A program made the position numbers and the translations under genes. From contig JAPPEF010000306.1 in the NCBI GenBank assembly GCA_028875335.1, positions 1-8,285 on the forward strand: 8,285 nucleotides of DNA, read 5' to 3'. How positions within the stretch are numbered: position 1 is the first letter of the stretch; every line of letters begins with the position of its first letter. Source of the stretch: Gemmatimonadota bacterium. Lineage in GTDB: Bacteria; Latescibacterota; UBA2968; UBA8231. Positions 1-6,225 of the stretch are shown here, one piece after another. Below the pieces are notes generated by a model. That model had not been told where the DNA came from and did no database searches. It saw nothing but the letters and a program-made list of their open reading frames with translations.

Positions 1-361
1 CGCGCCGATGGTACTTTTCGCTGACCACCAACAGCTCCCGCGCCTCGTTGAGCACGACCCCACCCGCGCCGATGTAGTGCGAGGCGTGGGCCGGCACATA
101 AGCGCCTTCTTCCAGTTGCAAGGTCATCATTAGATAGCCGTCACCGCTGTGATGGAATGTAAACCCGGCTTCCACCGCTACGGGGATCAACGCCGCCTTG
201 GTAATCGGGACCTCCAGCCAGACGACCCGGTAGCCTTCGTCCTTCCAAGCCGCCAGCGAAACGCGCAACCGCTCGGCAAATGTCGCCGGATCTGGCTCAA
301 GAGCCTCTGGTTTGGGAATGATGCCGCCGAATGGATTGGTTGTTGCCGCAATAGATTCCAT
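1..361 (-). CDS. Nudix hydrolase of NUDT6 type, N-terminal part (runs off left edge)
   Basis: This is the first 120 codons of a gene reading leftwards out of the window, open throughout. The ATG at 361-359 is preceded by a strong SD (GGAGG, 372-368) six bases upstream. Residues about 25-90 match the pre-Nudix domain of NUDT6 and the plant NUDT2/NUDT8 proteins: a VVWLEVPI segment, then AGFTFHHSGDGYLMM, then the PAHASHYIGAGGVVLN junction where the Nudix fold starts. The visible part ends at LLVVSEKYHRR, before the Nudix box, so the catalytic glutamates cannot be checked. Nudix enzymes hydrolyse nucleoside diphosphates linked to another group; NUDT6-like members have been linked to ADP-ribose and NADH type substrates, but the substrate here is unknown. 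It is transcribed divergently from the esterase gene. The family assignment rests on the pre-Nudix motifs and is fairly secure. Confidence 0.82.
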   Translation of the reverse strand, partial: MESIAATTNPFGGIIPKPEALEPDPATFAERLRVSLAAWKDEGYRVVWLEVPITKAALIPVAVEAGFTFHHSGDGYLMMTLQLEEGAYVPAHASHYIGAGGVVLNEARELLVVSEKYHRR

Positions 362-386
362 AGCCCGCCTCCCTCAATAGCCGCTA

Positions 387-415
387 GTGATAGCAAACCC
401 CACTTGGCGTGTCAA
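387..415 (-). promoter_or_regulatory. Predicted sigma70 promoter of the NUDT6-like gene
   Basis: Read on the minus strand there is a perfect -35 TTGACA (415-410), a 17-base spacer and a -10 TATCAC (392-387, four of six consensus bases). Transcription would begin near 380, about 20 bases before the start codon. A CTTGGC half-site (403-408 on the plus strand) lies inside the spacer. The prediction is from sequence alone. Confidence 0.6.
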
Positions 416-441
416 CCCACCTAACTTGGCCCCCTGCCAAG
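403..441. promoter_or_regulatory. Candidate operator with three CTTGGC half-sites
   Basis: A perfect palindrome CTTGGC-N5-GCCAAG (425-441) overlaps the predicted -35 of the rightward promoter. A direct copy of the half-site, ACTTGGC, lies at 402-408, exactly 22 bases (about two helical turns) before the copy at 424-430, and falls within the leftward promoter. This placement suits a dimeric regulator acting on both divergent genes. No regulator gene is in the window, and binding is inferred. Confidence 0.45.
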
Positions 442-455
442 CCGTACCCTATACT
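426..455 (+). promoter_or_regulatory. Predicted promoter of the esterase gene
   Basis: A -35-like TTGGCC (426-431, four of six consensus bases), an 18-base spacer and a -10-like TATACT (450-455, five of six) would start transcription near 462, about 26 bases before the start codon. The -35 box sits inside the palindrome at 425-441. The weak -35 suggests the promoter may be controlled by an activator or repressor. Confidence 0.5.
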
Positions 456-487
456 ATCGCCCGACGCAAAAACACGGGGGACAGCCC

Positions 488-2326
488 ATGCAACGCACAC
501 TGCACAGAAAGCTCATCGGCCCCAAGGCCCATCGCCAACTCCTCGCCTTCCTCGGCGAGCACCTGCCCCACTTCACGCCCCCTACTTCGGCTGCGGCTTG
601 GCGCAAGCAAGTCCCGGCCCTGCGCGCCCAAGTCCTCAACCTATTCTTCCGCGGCCATCCCAAGGGTCTCCTCGCAGAACAGCCGCAAGTCCACTGGGGC
701 GACCGCATCGAGACCGGTGCCGGCTACACCATCCGCAAGCTGCGCTACGAGGGCTACCCCGGCCTCTGGGTCCCGGCCCTGTTCTACGAGCCTGACCAAC
801 TCGGGGAAAAGGCCGCCGCCGTCCTCAACCCCAACGGCCACCACGCCGGTGGCAAGGCCATGGACTACAAACAGGCCCGCTGCATCAATCTCGCCAAGCG
901 CGGGATGCTGGCGCTCAACACCGAATTTCTCGGAATGGGCGAACTGCGCGCGGACATCGACCACAATCGCATCGCCCACCTCGACCTGTGCGGCATCGCC
1001 GGCATCGGCGTGTTCTATCTCTTGATGAAGCGCGGCCTCGACGTGCTGCTCGCCCACCCCAAGGCCGATCCCGAGCGCACGGCCATGACCGGCCTGTCGG
1101 GCGGCGGCTGGCAAACGGCCCTACTCTCGGCTCTCGACGAGCGCGTCAAAGTCATCGTCCCAGTCGCCGGTCATTCGGCCGTCTGGCAGCGTCGAGGCTG
1201 CATCGAGGACATTGGTGACCAAGAGCAATGCCCAGCCGACCTCTGCACAATCGCCGACTACGACGCGCTCTCCGCGCTCTTTGCGCCGCGGCCGACCTTG
1301 CTCATGTACAATCGCCACGACGACTGCTGCTTCCAGACGAAGCGGGCGCGCAAATCCATCTACGAACCCATCCGACCGGTCTTCGCACTCTTGGGTGCCC
1401 GCGACAACGTCGCCCTCCACGACAACACCGACCCCGGCACCCACAACTACGAGCGCGACAACCGCCGCCAACTCTACAAATTTCTCAACCAGCATTGGGG
1501 ATTGGAAACATCCGACGACGACCTGCCCTATCGCGACGAATTGCAAACCGAAGAAGCCCTCGCCGTCGGCCTGCCCCCCGACAACGCCACCCTGATCTCC
1601 ATCGCGCAGGCAGCTCTTGGTAAAATAAGAACGAGGAAAAGAAAAGCGCGCCCTCCAGCGGCCGCGCGCAAAACACTCGCCTCATTACTCAAGCTGCCAC
1701 AGTGGAAGAATCGGTCCCTGCAAGAAGTCGGTACCGCGCAAAAGCGCAAAGACGTCACCATCCAACACTACCTACTGCACCTCGACGATACCTGGACTCT
1801 GCCACTGACCGAATACGCGCCGCCGCGCCCCCGAGGCATCGAACTGCTCATCGCCGACGCCGGTCGCAGCGCGCTCGCCGCCCCGCTAGCCACCGCTCTC
1901 GCGCAAGGCCGCCGAGTACTCGTCGCCGACATCTTCGCTACCGGCGAACTCCGCGCCGATCCGCGCCACCAGATGCTGGTCGCCACCGCTGGCCAGCGAC
2001 CGCTCGGCATCCAAGTCGGCCAACTGCTCGCGCTGCTGGCAACAGCAAGTCAAAAAAGCCGAACGCTACACCTGACGGCTCACGGCCGCATCTGCCCGAT
2101 CGTCGCGCTAATCGCCGCCGCGCTCAAACCCCAAGCGCTCGCCTCGCTGACGACCAACGCCCTCATCGACTCCCTCGGCCGCCTCATCGACTGGCCGCTG
2201 GCCTACGACGGCACCCCATCTCTCTACTGTTTTGGCCTACTAGCCGAATTCGACATCTCCGACCTGATCGTGCTCTCAGCACCCGTGCCACTCGCCGATC
2301 CTCATCGCGGACCGTTGCGCCTCTGA
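488..2326 (+). CDS. Two-lobe alpha/beta hydrolase, acetyl-xylan-esterase-like
   Basis: A 612-residue protein with two alpha/beta-hydrolase lobes. The ATG at 488 has a GGGGGA SD (476-481) six bases upstream. Lobe 1 (about residues 1-335) is intact. The nucleophile elbow is GLSGGGW with Ser204, the acid is probably Asp278 or Asp279 in MYNRHDDCC after the APRPTLL strand, and the base is His319 in GTHNYERDNR. A basic, A-rich linker (378-395) leads to lobe 2 (about 430-612). Lobe 2 retains family landmarks (RGIELLIADAG, a GQRPLGIQVGQLLALL helix, and a C-terminal FDISDLIVLSAP strand), but its elbow reads TAHGRICP (530-537) with no serine, and it stops before any final Asp or His. Related large hydrolases of Planctomycetes and allied groups deacetylate plant polysaccharides or act on similar esters. 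The substrate is not decidable here. No signal peptide is evident at the N-terminus (MQRTLHRKLIGP), so it is probably cytoplasmic. Confidence 0.78.
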   Translation: MQRTLHRKLIGPKAHRQLLAFLGEHLPHFTPPTSAAAWRKQVPALRAQVLNLFFRGHPKGLLAEQPQVHWGDRIETGAGYTIRKLRYEGYPGLWVPALFYEPDQLGEKAAAVLNPNGHHAGGKAMDYKQARCINLAKRGMLALNTEFLGMGELRADIDHNRIAHLDLCGIAGIGVFYLLMKRGLDVLLAHPKADPERTAMTGLSGGGWQTALLSALDERVKVIVPVAGHSAVWQRRGCIEDIGDQEQCPADLCTIADYDALSALFAPRPTLLMYNRHDDCCFQTKRARKSIYEPIRPVFALLGARDNVALHDNTDPGTHNYERDNRRQLYKFLNQHWGLETSDDDLPYRDELQTEEALAVGLPPDNATLISIAQAALGKIRTRKRKARPPAAARKTLASLLKLPQWKNRSLQEVGTAQKRKDVTIQHYLLHLDDTWTLPLTEYAPPRPRGIELLIADAGRSALAAPLATALAQGRRVLVADIFATGELRADPRHQMLVATAGQRPLGIQVGQLLALLATASQKSRTLHLTAHGRICPIVALIAAALKPQALASLTTNALIDSLGRLIDWPLAYDGTPSLYCFGLLAEFDISDLIVLSAPVPLADPHRGPLRL

Positions 2327-2336
2327 AGTACAACCC

Positions 2337-3413
2337 CTATCCATATTTTTCCCGGAGCCACCGCGCCGCCTCCACCTCGTTTTTGAGCTTGCTATAAACC
2401 TCGTCGATATCGACCTTCGCCGCCGACCCAGGAGCGAAGCCGCAGTCCGGGTTGAGCACCACCCGCTCGGGTGCCAAGTACTCCAACGCCTGTTCCACCC
2501 GCCCAATGATCGTCTCCGGCTCGTCAACCTCGCCCGGATGCACCCCCACGCAACCCAAGCCGATCTCCAAATCTTCGCGCAGCGCCTTAAACACCTCCGC
2601 ATCCCCTGATCCCGGACTGGTAAATTCCATAGTCAGATGGTGTACCTTCAGGCGATTGAGATAGGGGATGATCGGGCCGTAGTCGCCGGTGTGACATGCC
2701 TCGCCGCGGACCCGGGCACCCGCGCGGCGGCACAAATGCACGGCCAAGCGCGCTCCTTTGGTTCCCTCCACCACCGCATTGGTCATCGCCACCGCAAAGT
2801 CGGCCTCAGCCTCGGGATCGTCATATCCGGCTCGCACCTCGTCATCGACGAGCAGGCATAGATGCGGATCGTCGATCTGCACGATATCGGCACCAGCCTC
2901 GCACAACAGCGCCAACTCGCGGCGCAGAATCGGCACACAAGCCTCGACAAATTCATTGCGGGTCGGATAGGCTCCGCGCGATTGTTCCGCATCCCACATC
3001 CGCTCGCCCAATAGCGCTGGTGCCGGCAAGGTAGCCTTGATTTTGCGCGAGCTAACCTGCTTGAGAAATTCTACTTCCCGCGCGATAAACCCTTCGTTTT
3101 TCGGCGTCAACTCGCCCGTGACAATCGTCCACGGCCTGCCGTCCGCATTTCGGCTCAACTCGAAGCCATGCGCCAATTCGGCGATCACGCCGATATACGA
3201 GGCGCGCCGCCATTCGCCATCGGTGATCACGTCCAATCCCGCCTCCTCCTGCAACGCCACCGCATAGGCCACCGCCGCATCCATCACATGCCCCAACCGT
3301 TCAGCGTCCATTGGCCGCTCACCCATCACCGCCTCGCGCACGAAATCCGGTCGCGGCAGCGAGCCGACCACGGCCGCCGGAAAGAGCGTCCCGTAGTGTT
3401 GACGCGTCGACAT
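2337..3413 (-). CDS. MetE-like cobalamin-independent methionine synthase family protein (catalytic domain only)
   Basis: A 358-residue TIM-barrel methyltransferase of the MetE C-terminal family. The frame stays open further upstream, but the ATG at 3413 is chosen because GGAGG (3423-3419) lies five bases before it and the conserved VVGSLPRP start follows. All four zinc ligands of the family are visible: His226 and Cys228 (VHLCRR), Glu263 (TMEFTSPG) and Cys324 (LNPDCGF). QIDDPHL (179-185) is the usual substrate-binding strand. Classical MetE is about 750 residues with a duplicated N-terminal barrel, which is absent here. The protein is close in size to Bacillus YxjG/YxjH and to core-MetE proteins that take methyl groups from corrinoids. 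It may make methionine from homocysteine or move a methyl or alkyl group between other thiols. It begins one base after the nucleotidyltransferase stop, so translation is probably coupled. Its 3' end faces the esterase gene across 10 bases. Confidence 0.85.
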   Translation of the reverse strand: MSTRQHYGTLFPAAVVGSLPRPDFVREAVMGERPMDAERLGHVMDAAVAYAVALQEEAGLDVITDGEWRRASYIGVIAELAHGFELSRNADGRPWTIVTGELTPKNEGFIAREVEFLKQVSSRKIKATLPAPALLGERMWDAEQSRGAYPTRNEFVEACVPILRRELALLCEAGADIVQIDDPHLCLLVDDEVRAGYDDPEAEADFAVAMTNAVVEGTKGARLAVHLCRRAGARVRGEACHTGDYGPIIPYLNRLKVHHLTMEFTSPGSGDAEVFKALREDLEIGLGCVGVHPGEVDEPETIIGRVEQALEYLAPERVVLNPDCGFAPGSAAKVDIDEVYSKLKNEVEAARWLREKYG

Positions 3414-3414
3414 A

Positions 3415-4179
3415 TCAGCCTCCGTACTCGTCTGACCAACGCGCATGGGCCAGCGCGTAGTCCTCTTCCGTGTCAATTTCCATATACTCGCCATCGGTGG
3501 TCACCATGTGCAAGGCCGATCCTGCGTCTATCATTTCCTCGAAAAGATGAATCAGATAAGCCTTTTCAAATGGCGTCCCGTCCTTCCAGGTCTGCCCGGC
3601 GTACTCCGCTTTTATCCGCTGATAATGCGCCCGCAAAAACCGCGCGCCCGCCGCACTGAACCGCGCCACGCCGATATACTCGCCGCTGGCCGCTGATCCA
3701 GGCATAGCGCGGTTGATTGCCACGACCCGATCGCCCTCGGCCACGATCTTTTCGGCATCGTCTTCGGGATGCTGGCTGCGATCTACATAGCGCGTACGCC
3801 AATCCGTATCAACGCAGAGCGCAATATCACCCTCGTGCTCCAGCGCGCGACGCACGACCGTGGGACGGTAGAGAATATCGGCATAGGAACAGACAAAACC
3901 ATCGGCCATATACTCCTCGGCGCAAAAGAGCGAGGCCAAGATATTGTTGTGCTGCCAGTCGGCGTTATGGCAATAAATCAGATGCGGGTAGTCGGCTTGG
4001 ATCCGCTCGATGCAATAGCCGCCGACAAAGACCGGCGTTTCCAACCCGGCCGCGGCCAACGTCTCAAGTATCCAGTCGAGAATCCGCCGCCCGCCGACGC
4101 GTATATAGCATTTGGGCTGCCCGTCGGTCAGGGCGTTGAGCCGGCTGCCGCGACCGGCACCGATGATGATGGGGCGCAC
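3415..4179 (-). CDS. Nucleotidyltransferase, LicC/PntC-like (probable CTP-dependent)
   Basis: A 254-residue single-domain nucleotidyltransferase that would join an NTP to a phosphorylated small molecule. A GTG start at 4179 is preferred over in-frame upstream codons. AAGGAG (4190-4185) lies five bases before it, and it gives the usual short N-terminus ahead of the nucleotide-binding loop IIIGAGRGSRL (4-14) with the downstream QPK (Lys23). Metal and substrate motifs follow: NADWQHNNILASL (72-84), SYADILY (98-104) with Asp101, CVDTDW (122-127), GEYIGVARFS (166-175) and MEIDTEEDYALA (233-244). The YxDIxY, VDTDW and GxYIG set is typical of phosphocholine and 2-aminoethylphosphonate cytidylyltransferases and related enzymes of cell-surface decoration, so CTP is the likelier nucleotide. 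No PEP mutase or other phosphonate gene is in the window, so a sugar or polyol phosphate remains possible. It is first in an operon with the MetE-like gene. Confidence 0.75.
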   Translation of the reverse strand: MRPIIIGAGRGSRLNALTDGQPKCYIRVGGRRILDWILETLAAAGLETPVFVGGYCIERIQADYPHLIYCHNADWQHNNILASLFCAEEYMADGFVCSYADILYRPTVVRRALEHEGDIALCVDTDWRTRYVDRSQHPEDDAEKIVAEGDRVVAINRAMPGSAASGEYIGVARFSAAGARFLRAHYQRIKAEYAGQTWKDGTPFEKAYLIHLFEEMIDAGSALHMVTTDGEYMEIDTEEDYALAHARWSDEYGG

Positions 4180-4208
4180 TAGCTCTCCTTTCGTTTTCCG
4201 GTACGCAC

Positions 4209-4237
4209 AAAACGGCCTGCTGGAAATCAGCAGACCG
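4209..4237 (-). terminator. Hairpin with T-tract: terminator of the Uma2 gene or leader element
   Basis: On the minus strand a 10-bp stem (4237-4228 with 4222-4213, one G-U pair) encloses a five-base loop and is followed by TTTT (4212-4209). It lies between the Uma2 stop (4260) and the nucleotidyltransferase start (4179). This fits an intrinsic terminator for Uma2, although four Us is a modest tract. It could equally be a leader hairpin of the downstream pair. No T-tract follows on the plus strand. Confidence 0.5.
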
Positions 4238-4259
4238 CTACGCATTCTTACTTACAGCA

Positions 4260-4811
4260 CTAGGCGAATAACGCCGCGACCGCGACCTCCCATCCCGGCA
4301 CCACCTCCCCACCCTCCAACACATCGCCTTCTCGCAATACATCCACAGCACCCGCAGTCCGATGCACCGCCACCGTCCGCTGCTGCGGCTCGACGACAAC
4401 CACCATCTGCGTCCCTGCCGCCAGCCAATCGGCCACCTTTTCCGCGACTTCCCCATAGCGATCCCCGGGCGAGACCACCTCCACAGCCAAATCGGGTGCC
4501 CCCGGCCAATAACCGGCTACCACGCCAACCGAATCCAGCCGCGCTTGGCACACAAAGGCCGCATCCGGTGCCCGCACCGTATCCGGGTCCGACGCCAGCC
4601 GGAACCCCGTTTCCGCCGCATAGACCGAACCCAGTTGGTTGGCCAGCACGTGCTGACCCAACGATACGGTCACCAACGCGGCAATTTTTCCGTGTTCATT
4701 GCCCGCAGGCGTCATCTTACGCACCTCCCCACATACTAATTCGTAGCGAAAACCATCGTCCGGCAATCGTTCCAAGTCCGCCGCCGTGGCAATATGTTCG
4801 ACAATTGTCAT
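4260..4811 (-). CDS. Uma2 family protein (DUF820), PD-(D/E)XK nuclease-like
   Basis: A 183-residue protein, the normal length for Uma2/DUF820. All usual landmarks are present: FRYELVCGEV (21-30) with Glu24 and Glu29, VRAPDAAFV (79-87) with Asp83, PDLAVEVVSPGD (106-117) with Glu111, and Lys125 in EKVADWLAAG, followed by the VVVVEPQQRTVAVHR strands. Asp83, Glu111 and Lys125 would form the PD-(D/E)XK-type site. The family is assigned a nuclease fold, but its biological role is mostly unknown, and copies are common in Cyanobacteria, Planctomycetes, Chloroflexi and others. The ATG at 4811 has no clear SD. It is transcribed divergently from the oxidoreductase gene and separated from the next minus-strand gene by a hairpin, so it is probably its own unit. 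No partner gene suggests a toxin-antitoxin or restriction role. Confidence 0.9.
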   Translation of the reverse strand: MTIVEHIATAADLERLPDDGFRYELVCGEVRKMTPAGNEHGKIAALVTVSLGQHVLANQLGSVYAAETGFRLASDPDTVRAPDAAFVCQARLDSVGVVAGYWPGAPDLAVEVVSPGDRYGEVAEKVADWLAAGTQMVVVVEPQQRTVAVHRTAGAVDVLREGDVLEGGEVVPGWEVAVAALFA

Positions 4812-4952
4812 GGGCTATCGTCTTCGCCCCCTTCCGCTTCAGATGCGAAATACTATACGGAATATACCTGCCGCCTTTTGCTGCCACAACCTCAAGTGGA
4901 GAGCATTGCCTTAGCACCTTATATTGAACTCTTACGTATAGAAAGGATGAAT
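4812..4952. promoter_or_regulatory. Divergent intergenic region between Uma2 and the oxidoreductase operon
   Basis: This stretch is visibly more AT-rich than the genes and must hold promoters for both directions. For the plus strand a TATATT -10-like box (4920-4925) is present without a convincing -35. For the minus strand TATATT (4866-4861) lies 17 bases after a weak TTGTGG (4889-4884). AAAGGA (4942-4947) is the SD of the oxidoreductase gene. I see no clear operator palindrome. Confidence 0.35.
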
Positions 4953-6221
4953 ATGTCCGCAAAACTGCCCCTCGCCATCGTCGGTTGCGGCGGCATGGGT
5001 CACCGTCACCTCTACGGTCTCGCCGAACTACAAAGCGCCGGCCTGTCGCCCTTTGAGCTGGTAGGTGCCTGCGACCCCAATCTCGACAACGCCCACTCGC
5101 TCGCCGACCAAGCCGAGGAGCGACTCGGCACGCGCCCCCAACCCGTCAAAGACCTCGCCGAACTAGCTTCCGTCGCCCCGGTCCAAGCCGTCGATATCAC
5201 CACCCTACCGGCCCATCACCACACCGTGGCCATCGAGGCTATGGAGCGCGGCTGGCACGCGCTGTGCGAAAAACCTATGGGACTTACCGCCCGCGCCTGC
5301 AAGCAAATGATCGCCAAGGCCCAAGAGACCGGGTGCGTCCTCTCAGTGGCTGAAAATTACCGCCGCGACCCAGTAAACCGCCTCGCCAAATCCCTGCTCG
5401 ACGCCGGCGTCATTGGGCGTCCGCGCCTGATGCAGCAAATTGCCATAGGCGGCGGCGACGGCATGCTTATTTCAGTGTGGCGGCACCAGAAAAACGCCAG
5501 CGGCGTCCTCCTCGACGTGGGCGTTCACTTTGCCGACATCATGGAGTACTTCCTCGGCGAGGCCGACACGGCCTACGCGCAAACGCGCCTGCACGAACCG
5601 ATCCGCAAAAACCCCGTAGCCGGCCGCGATGCCAGCAGCGGTTCGCCAGGAGGCGTCTATGAACGCTGGCAAAAAGACATGCCCGCGGAGTTTGAAGCCA
5701 CCGCGGACGACGCGGCCTACGCCACCATCCTCTTCAAAAGCGGCGCAGTCGCCCAGTACATCGAAGATCACGCAGCCCACGGCCAAAACCTGCGGCAGCG
5801 ATCCATCCACGGCAGCCTCGGCTCGCTGGACCTGCCCGGCGACCGCTCGGGCGACCGCCTCACACTCCACCTCGACGGCGCAGACCCCATAGACGACCAA
5901 GCTCTCCTCGACCTCGTGCCCGATCACCGCCTCGACGAAGTCACGACCGCGCTCTTTGGCGGCGACCGGCTTTTCGAGTACCACTGTCCCTTTCCCGAGA
6001 CCGACCGCAAGCTAATTGCCGTCGAATACCACGAGCTTGGCACCTGCATCCAACAGGGGCAACAGCCCGAAGTCGATGCCCAGCAAGGCGCGCGCTCCGT
6101 GGGCCTGTCCTACAGTCTGATGGAATCGCAAGTCGCCGGCCGTGCACTCTCCGTTGATGCGGTCTGCGACGACCAGATCAACGCCTACCAAGCCGAGATC
6201 AACGATCATCTGGGGCTATAG
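4953..6221 (+). CDS. Gfo/Idh/MocA family NAD(P)-dependent oxidoreductase
   Basis: A 422-residue dehydrogenase that would oxidise or reduce a sugar, inositol or similar polyol using NAD(P). The ATG at 4953 is chosen because AAAGGA ends five bases before it; a nearby ATG at 4947 overlaps that SD, and a longer in-frame start at 4794 would run into the Uma2 gene. Domain 1 is a Rossmann fold: LAIVGCGGMGHRH (8-20) with the GxGGxG dinucleotide loop, VGACDPN ending the second strand, and the signature CEKPMG (105-110) with Lys107. Domain 2 carries the active-site stretch LLDVGVHFADI (186-196) with Asp188, His192 and Asp195. The C-terminal half (EFEATADDAAYATI, then IHGSLGSLDLPG) is typical of this superfamily's beta-sheet domain. 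The substrate cannot be read from sequence. There is no signal peptide. It leads a probable operon with the rhomboid gene, which starts four bases after its stop. Confidence 0.9.
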   Translation: MSAKLPLAIVGCGGMGHRHLYGLAELQSAGLSPFELVGACDPNLDNAHSLADQAEERLGTRPQPVKDLAELASVAPVQAVDITTLPAHHHTVAIEAMERGWHALCEKPMGLTARACKQMIAKAQETGCVLSVAENYRRDPVNRLAKSLLDAGVIGRPRLMQQIAIGGGDGMLISVWRHQKNASGVLLDVGVHFADIMEYFLGEADTAYAQTRLHEPIRKNPVAGRDASSGSPGGVYERWQKDMPAEFEATADDAAYATILFKSGAVAQYIEDHAAHGQNLRQRSIHGSLGSLDLPGDRSGDRLTLHLDGADPIDDQALLDLVPDHRLDEVTTALFGGDRLFEYHCPFPETDRKLIAVEYHELGTCIQQGQQPEVDAQQGARSVGLSYSLMESQVAGRALSVDAVCDDQINAYQAEINDHLGL

Positions 6222-6225
6222 AACG

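Noticed and set aside
425..441. Exact match to the eukaryotic nuclear factor I site TTGGC-N5-GCCAA
   Set aside because: All the genes are bacterial with SD sites, so the match is taken as a coincidence with a bacterial operator palindrome.
387..1025. Open frame of 212 codons inside the esterase gene, another frame
   Set aside because: The translation is dominated by Ser, Pro, Thr, Ala and Arg, as expected from an out-of-frame reading of a GC-rich gene. It has no motif, and the esterase frame carries a full catalytic triad.
641..1114. Antisense open frame of 157 codons across the esterase active-site region
   Set aside because: It mirrors the codon structure of the real gene, has no recognisable domain and no SD.
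1702..2397. Open frame of 231 codons, Arg- and Pro-rich, over the second esterase lobe
   Set aside because: The composition is typical of a frame-shifted GC-rich gene. I also considered that the second lobe might be a frameshifted gene, but its in-frame translation keeps hydrolase-fold landmarks to the stop.
3414..3494. Longer N-terminus for the MetE-like protein
   Set aside because: It would overlap the nucleotidyltransferase gene, and the ATG at 3413 has a strong SD and the conserved VVGSLPRP start nearby.
4260..4811. Uma2 gene as part of a defence or mobile element
   Set aside because: There is no integrase, transposase, terminal repeat, methylase or toxin-antitoxin partner nearby, and its base composition matches its neighbours.
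4112..4927. Open frame of 271 codons, Pro-rich, opposite Uma2
   Set aside because: The Uma2 reading on the minus strand has complete family motifs; this one is low-complexity and motif-free.
4794..4952. Longer N-terminus for the Gfo/Idh/MocA oxidoreductase
   Set aside because: The extra 53 residues resemble nothing in the family, overlap the Uma2 start and lack an SD, whereas 4953 has AAAGGA at good spacing directly before the Rossmann fold.
5472..5984. Antisense open frame of 170 codons within the oxidoreductase gene
   Set aside because: It is a shadow of the strongly supported gene on the plus strand, with no motif or SD.
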